In this document: piece by piece, positions 63,136-64,000 of the stretch
Position numbering within the stretch: the first letter of the stretch is position 1
Layout of the letters: every line of letters begins with the position of its first letter
NCBI GenBank assembly: GCA_034008185.1
Contig: CM067087.1
Coordinates: 44,472,590 to 44,536,589 of the forward strand
DNA: 64,000 bases
Origin: Gorsachius magnificus
Taxonomy: Eukaryota; Chordata; Aves; Pelecaniformes; Ardeidae
Direction: 5' to 3'
Program-made: the position numbers and the translations under genes
The notes under the pieces: model-generated
What the model was told of the DNA's origin: nothing
Databases searched by the model: none
What the model saw: the letters and a program-made list of their open reading frames with translations, nothing else

Positions 63136-64000
63136 CCCTTAAATCAACCTCCTTTCCCATCCACAAAAGCCCTTGCAAATCCACAATGATGAATCCCTCG
63201 AAAAGCAAATCAAGAGGACTGGCTGGAGAAACAAGCTTTTTCAGCAATTCCTACAATCTAACCTTGCATAAATAGATAGGTGTAGGGTCTCCATGGAGCA
63301 ACATCTTCCCTCTGAGCCCCTACTAACTTTTAACTGCAGACAGCTTAGCAGTACAGGCCAAGGGCAATAACTCTTCTCATTCCTGTTGGCTTCTTGCTAG
63401 TAAAGCCTCACCTGGAGCTACGTGTCAGCCAGGGGGATTTTTTTTCAAGGAAGGGACAGTTTCTGCTGCTGGGCTTTAGCCTTTCCAAAATTCCCCATCT
63501 GCTGCACCTCTGTCTTCACTTCACCACGATGAAGCTGTCAATCAGCTCACACTCAATGTCCCTACAGCTTTCCTGATCCTCAAAAATCACAAAGAAAAAA
63601 GCAGACAGGAGCAGTAGGCAAAACCAGCGTCCCACTGCATGCCTTCCCCACGTGCTGCAGGAACATCTGCAGCATAGGGTCCAGCATGCACAGCCTTGCA
63701 AGGACCCGTACAGATGGACAGTCTGCATGGTCCAAGGAATCAATATAGAAAAGGCCCAAAATGGAAAAATAATGGGTTTGATAAAAATGTAAGTGTATTT
63801 AGAAATGCTTTTATGCATTATAATATGCTGCAACTCCAGGAGTGTCCCCAATTCAGCTACACCTCTCTATGCAAACTTACTGGGGAAAAAAAAGCAATTA
63901 TCCATTATCAGCATTGAGCTACTGAACTGGCTGCAGTATTTTCTATAGCTATGCTTTTTTTTTGATAATTAATGGTTATTCTTCCTTCACCTAGAAGGAC
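63136..64000. other. Unique sequence to the right edge, no gene seen
   Basis: The 111-codon minus-strand frame (63516-63851) has hydrophobic and cysteine-rich parts, but no family was recognised. It is overlapped by plus-strand frames. No exon boundary, RNA gene or transposon body was recognised before the window ends. Confidence 0.55.

Noticed and set aside
1..64000. tRNA, snRNA, 5S, let-7-type or other well-known microRNA genes, CRISPR arrays, bacterial operons
   Set aside because: None of the characteristic sequences that I could search by eye were found. Diverged or unknown small RNAs cannot be excluded without a covariance-model search.

Overview
The window reads as vertebrate nuclear DNA, most likely from a bird or another sauropsid. 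It is AT-leaning and CpG-poor apart from isolated GC-rich patches. It carries only a thin scatter of decayed interspersed repeats. The recognisable ones are fragments of CR1-type LINEs, MIR-like SINE remnants, and old palindromic repeats that I recall from bird, turtle and crocodile DNA. Nothing resembles Alu, B1 or young L1, and I see no bacterial operon structure. The species and chromosomal locus cannot be named from the sequence.

No intact protein-coding gene is supported. The open frames are short, mostly overlap on opposite strands, and match no protein family I recognise. The one stretch that looks like former coding sequence lies at about 55.26-56.57 kb on the plus strand. There, protein-like segments run in a consistent order but are interrupted by stops and frame changes. 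Several short segments faintly resemble, in order, the FIIND (ZU5-UPA) module of NLRP1/CARD8-type proteins. That assignment is tentative.

Layout. From 1 to 9.7 kb: unique sequence with a 13-bp perfect hairpin near 0.64 kb and two old palindromic repeat relics (4.8 and 7.6 kb). From 9.7 to 14.9 kb: a small degenerate minisatellite rich in TGACCT and an internal CR1 fragment at 12.1 kb. From 14.9 to 22 kb: a compact block with a CpG-rich patch and recognisable homeodomain, FOX, NKX and MEF2-type words, the best candidate for distal regulatory DNA, ending in a GC-rich 13-bp hairpin at 20.14 kb and another old repeat. From 22 to 36 kb: unique sequence with an old repeat at 24.4 kb and a CR1 3' end at 29.6 kb. 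From 36 to 55 kb: unique AT-rich sequence with a CR1-like tail at 50.2 kb. From 55.3 to 56.6 kb: the coding relic. From 56.6 to 64 kb: MIR-like remnants, a 12-bp palindrome at 61.2 kb, and unique sequence.

Overall this looks like an intergenic or deep intronic desert. Any function is more likely regulatory than protein-coding. I found no convincing evidence of a new biological system. The most worthwhile leads are the coding relic, the CpG-rich and motif-rich block at 15-18.6 kb, and the long perfect hairpins.
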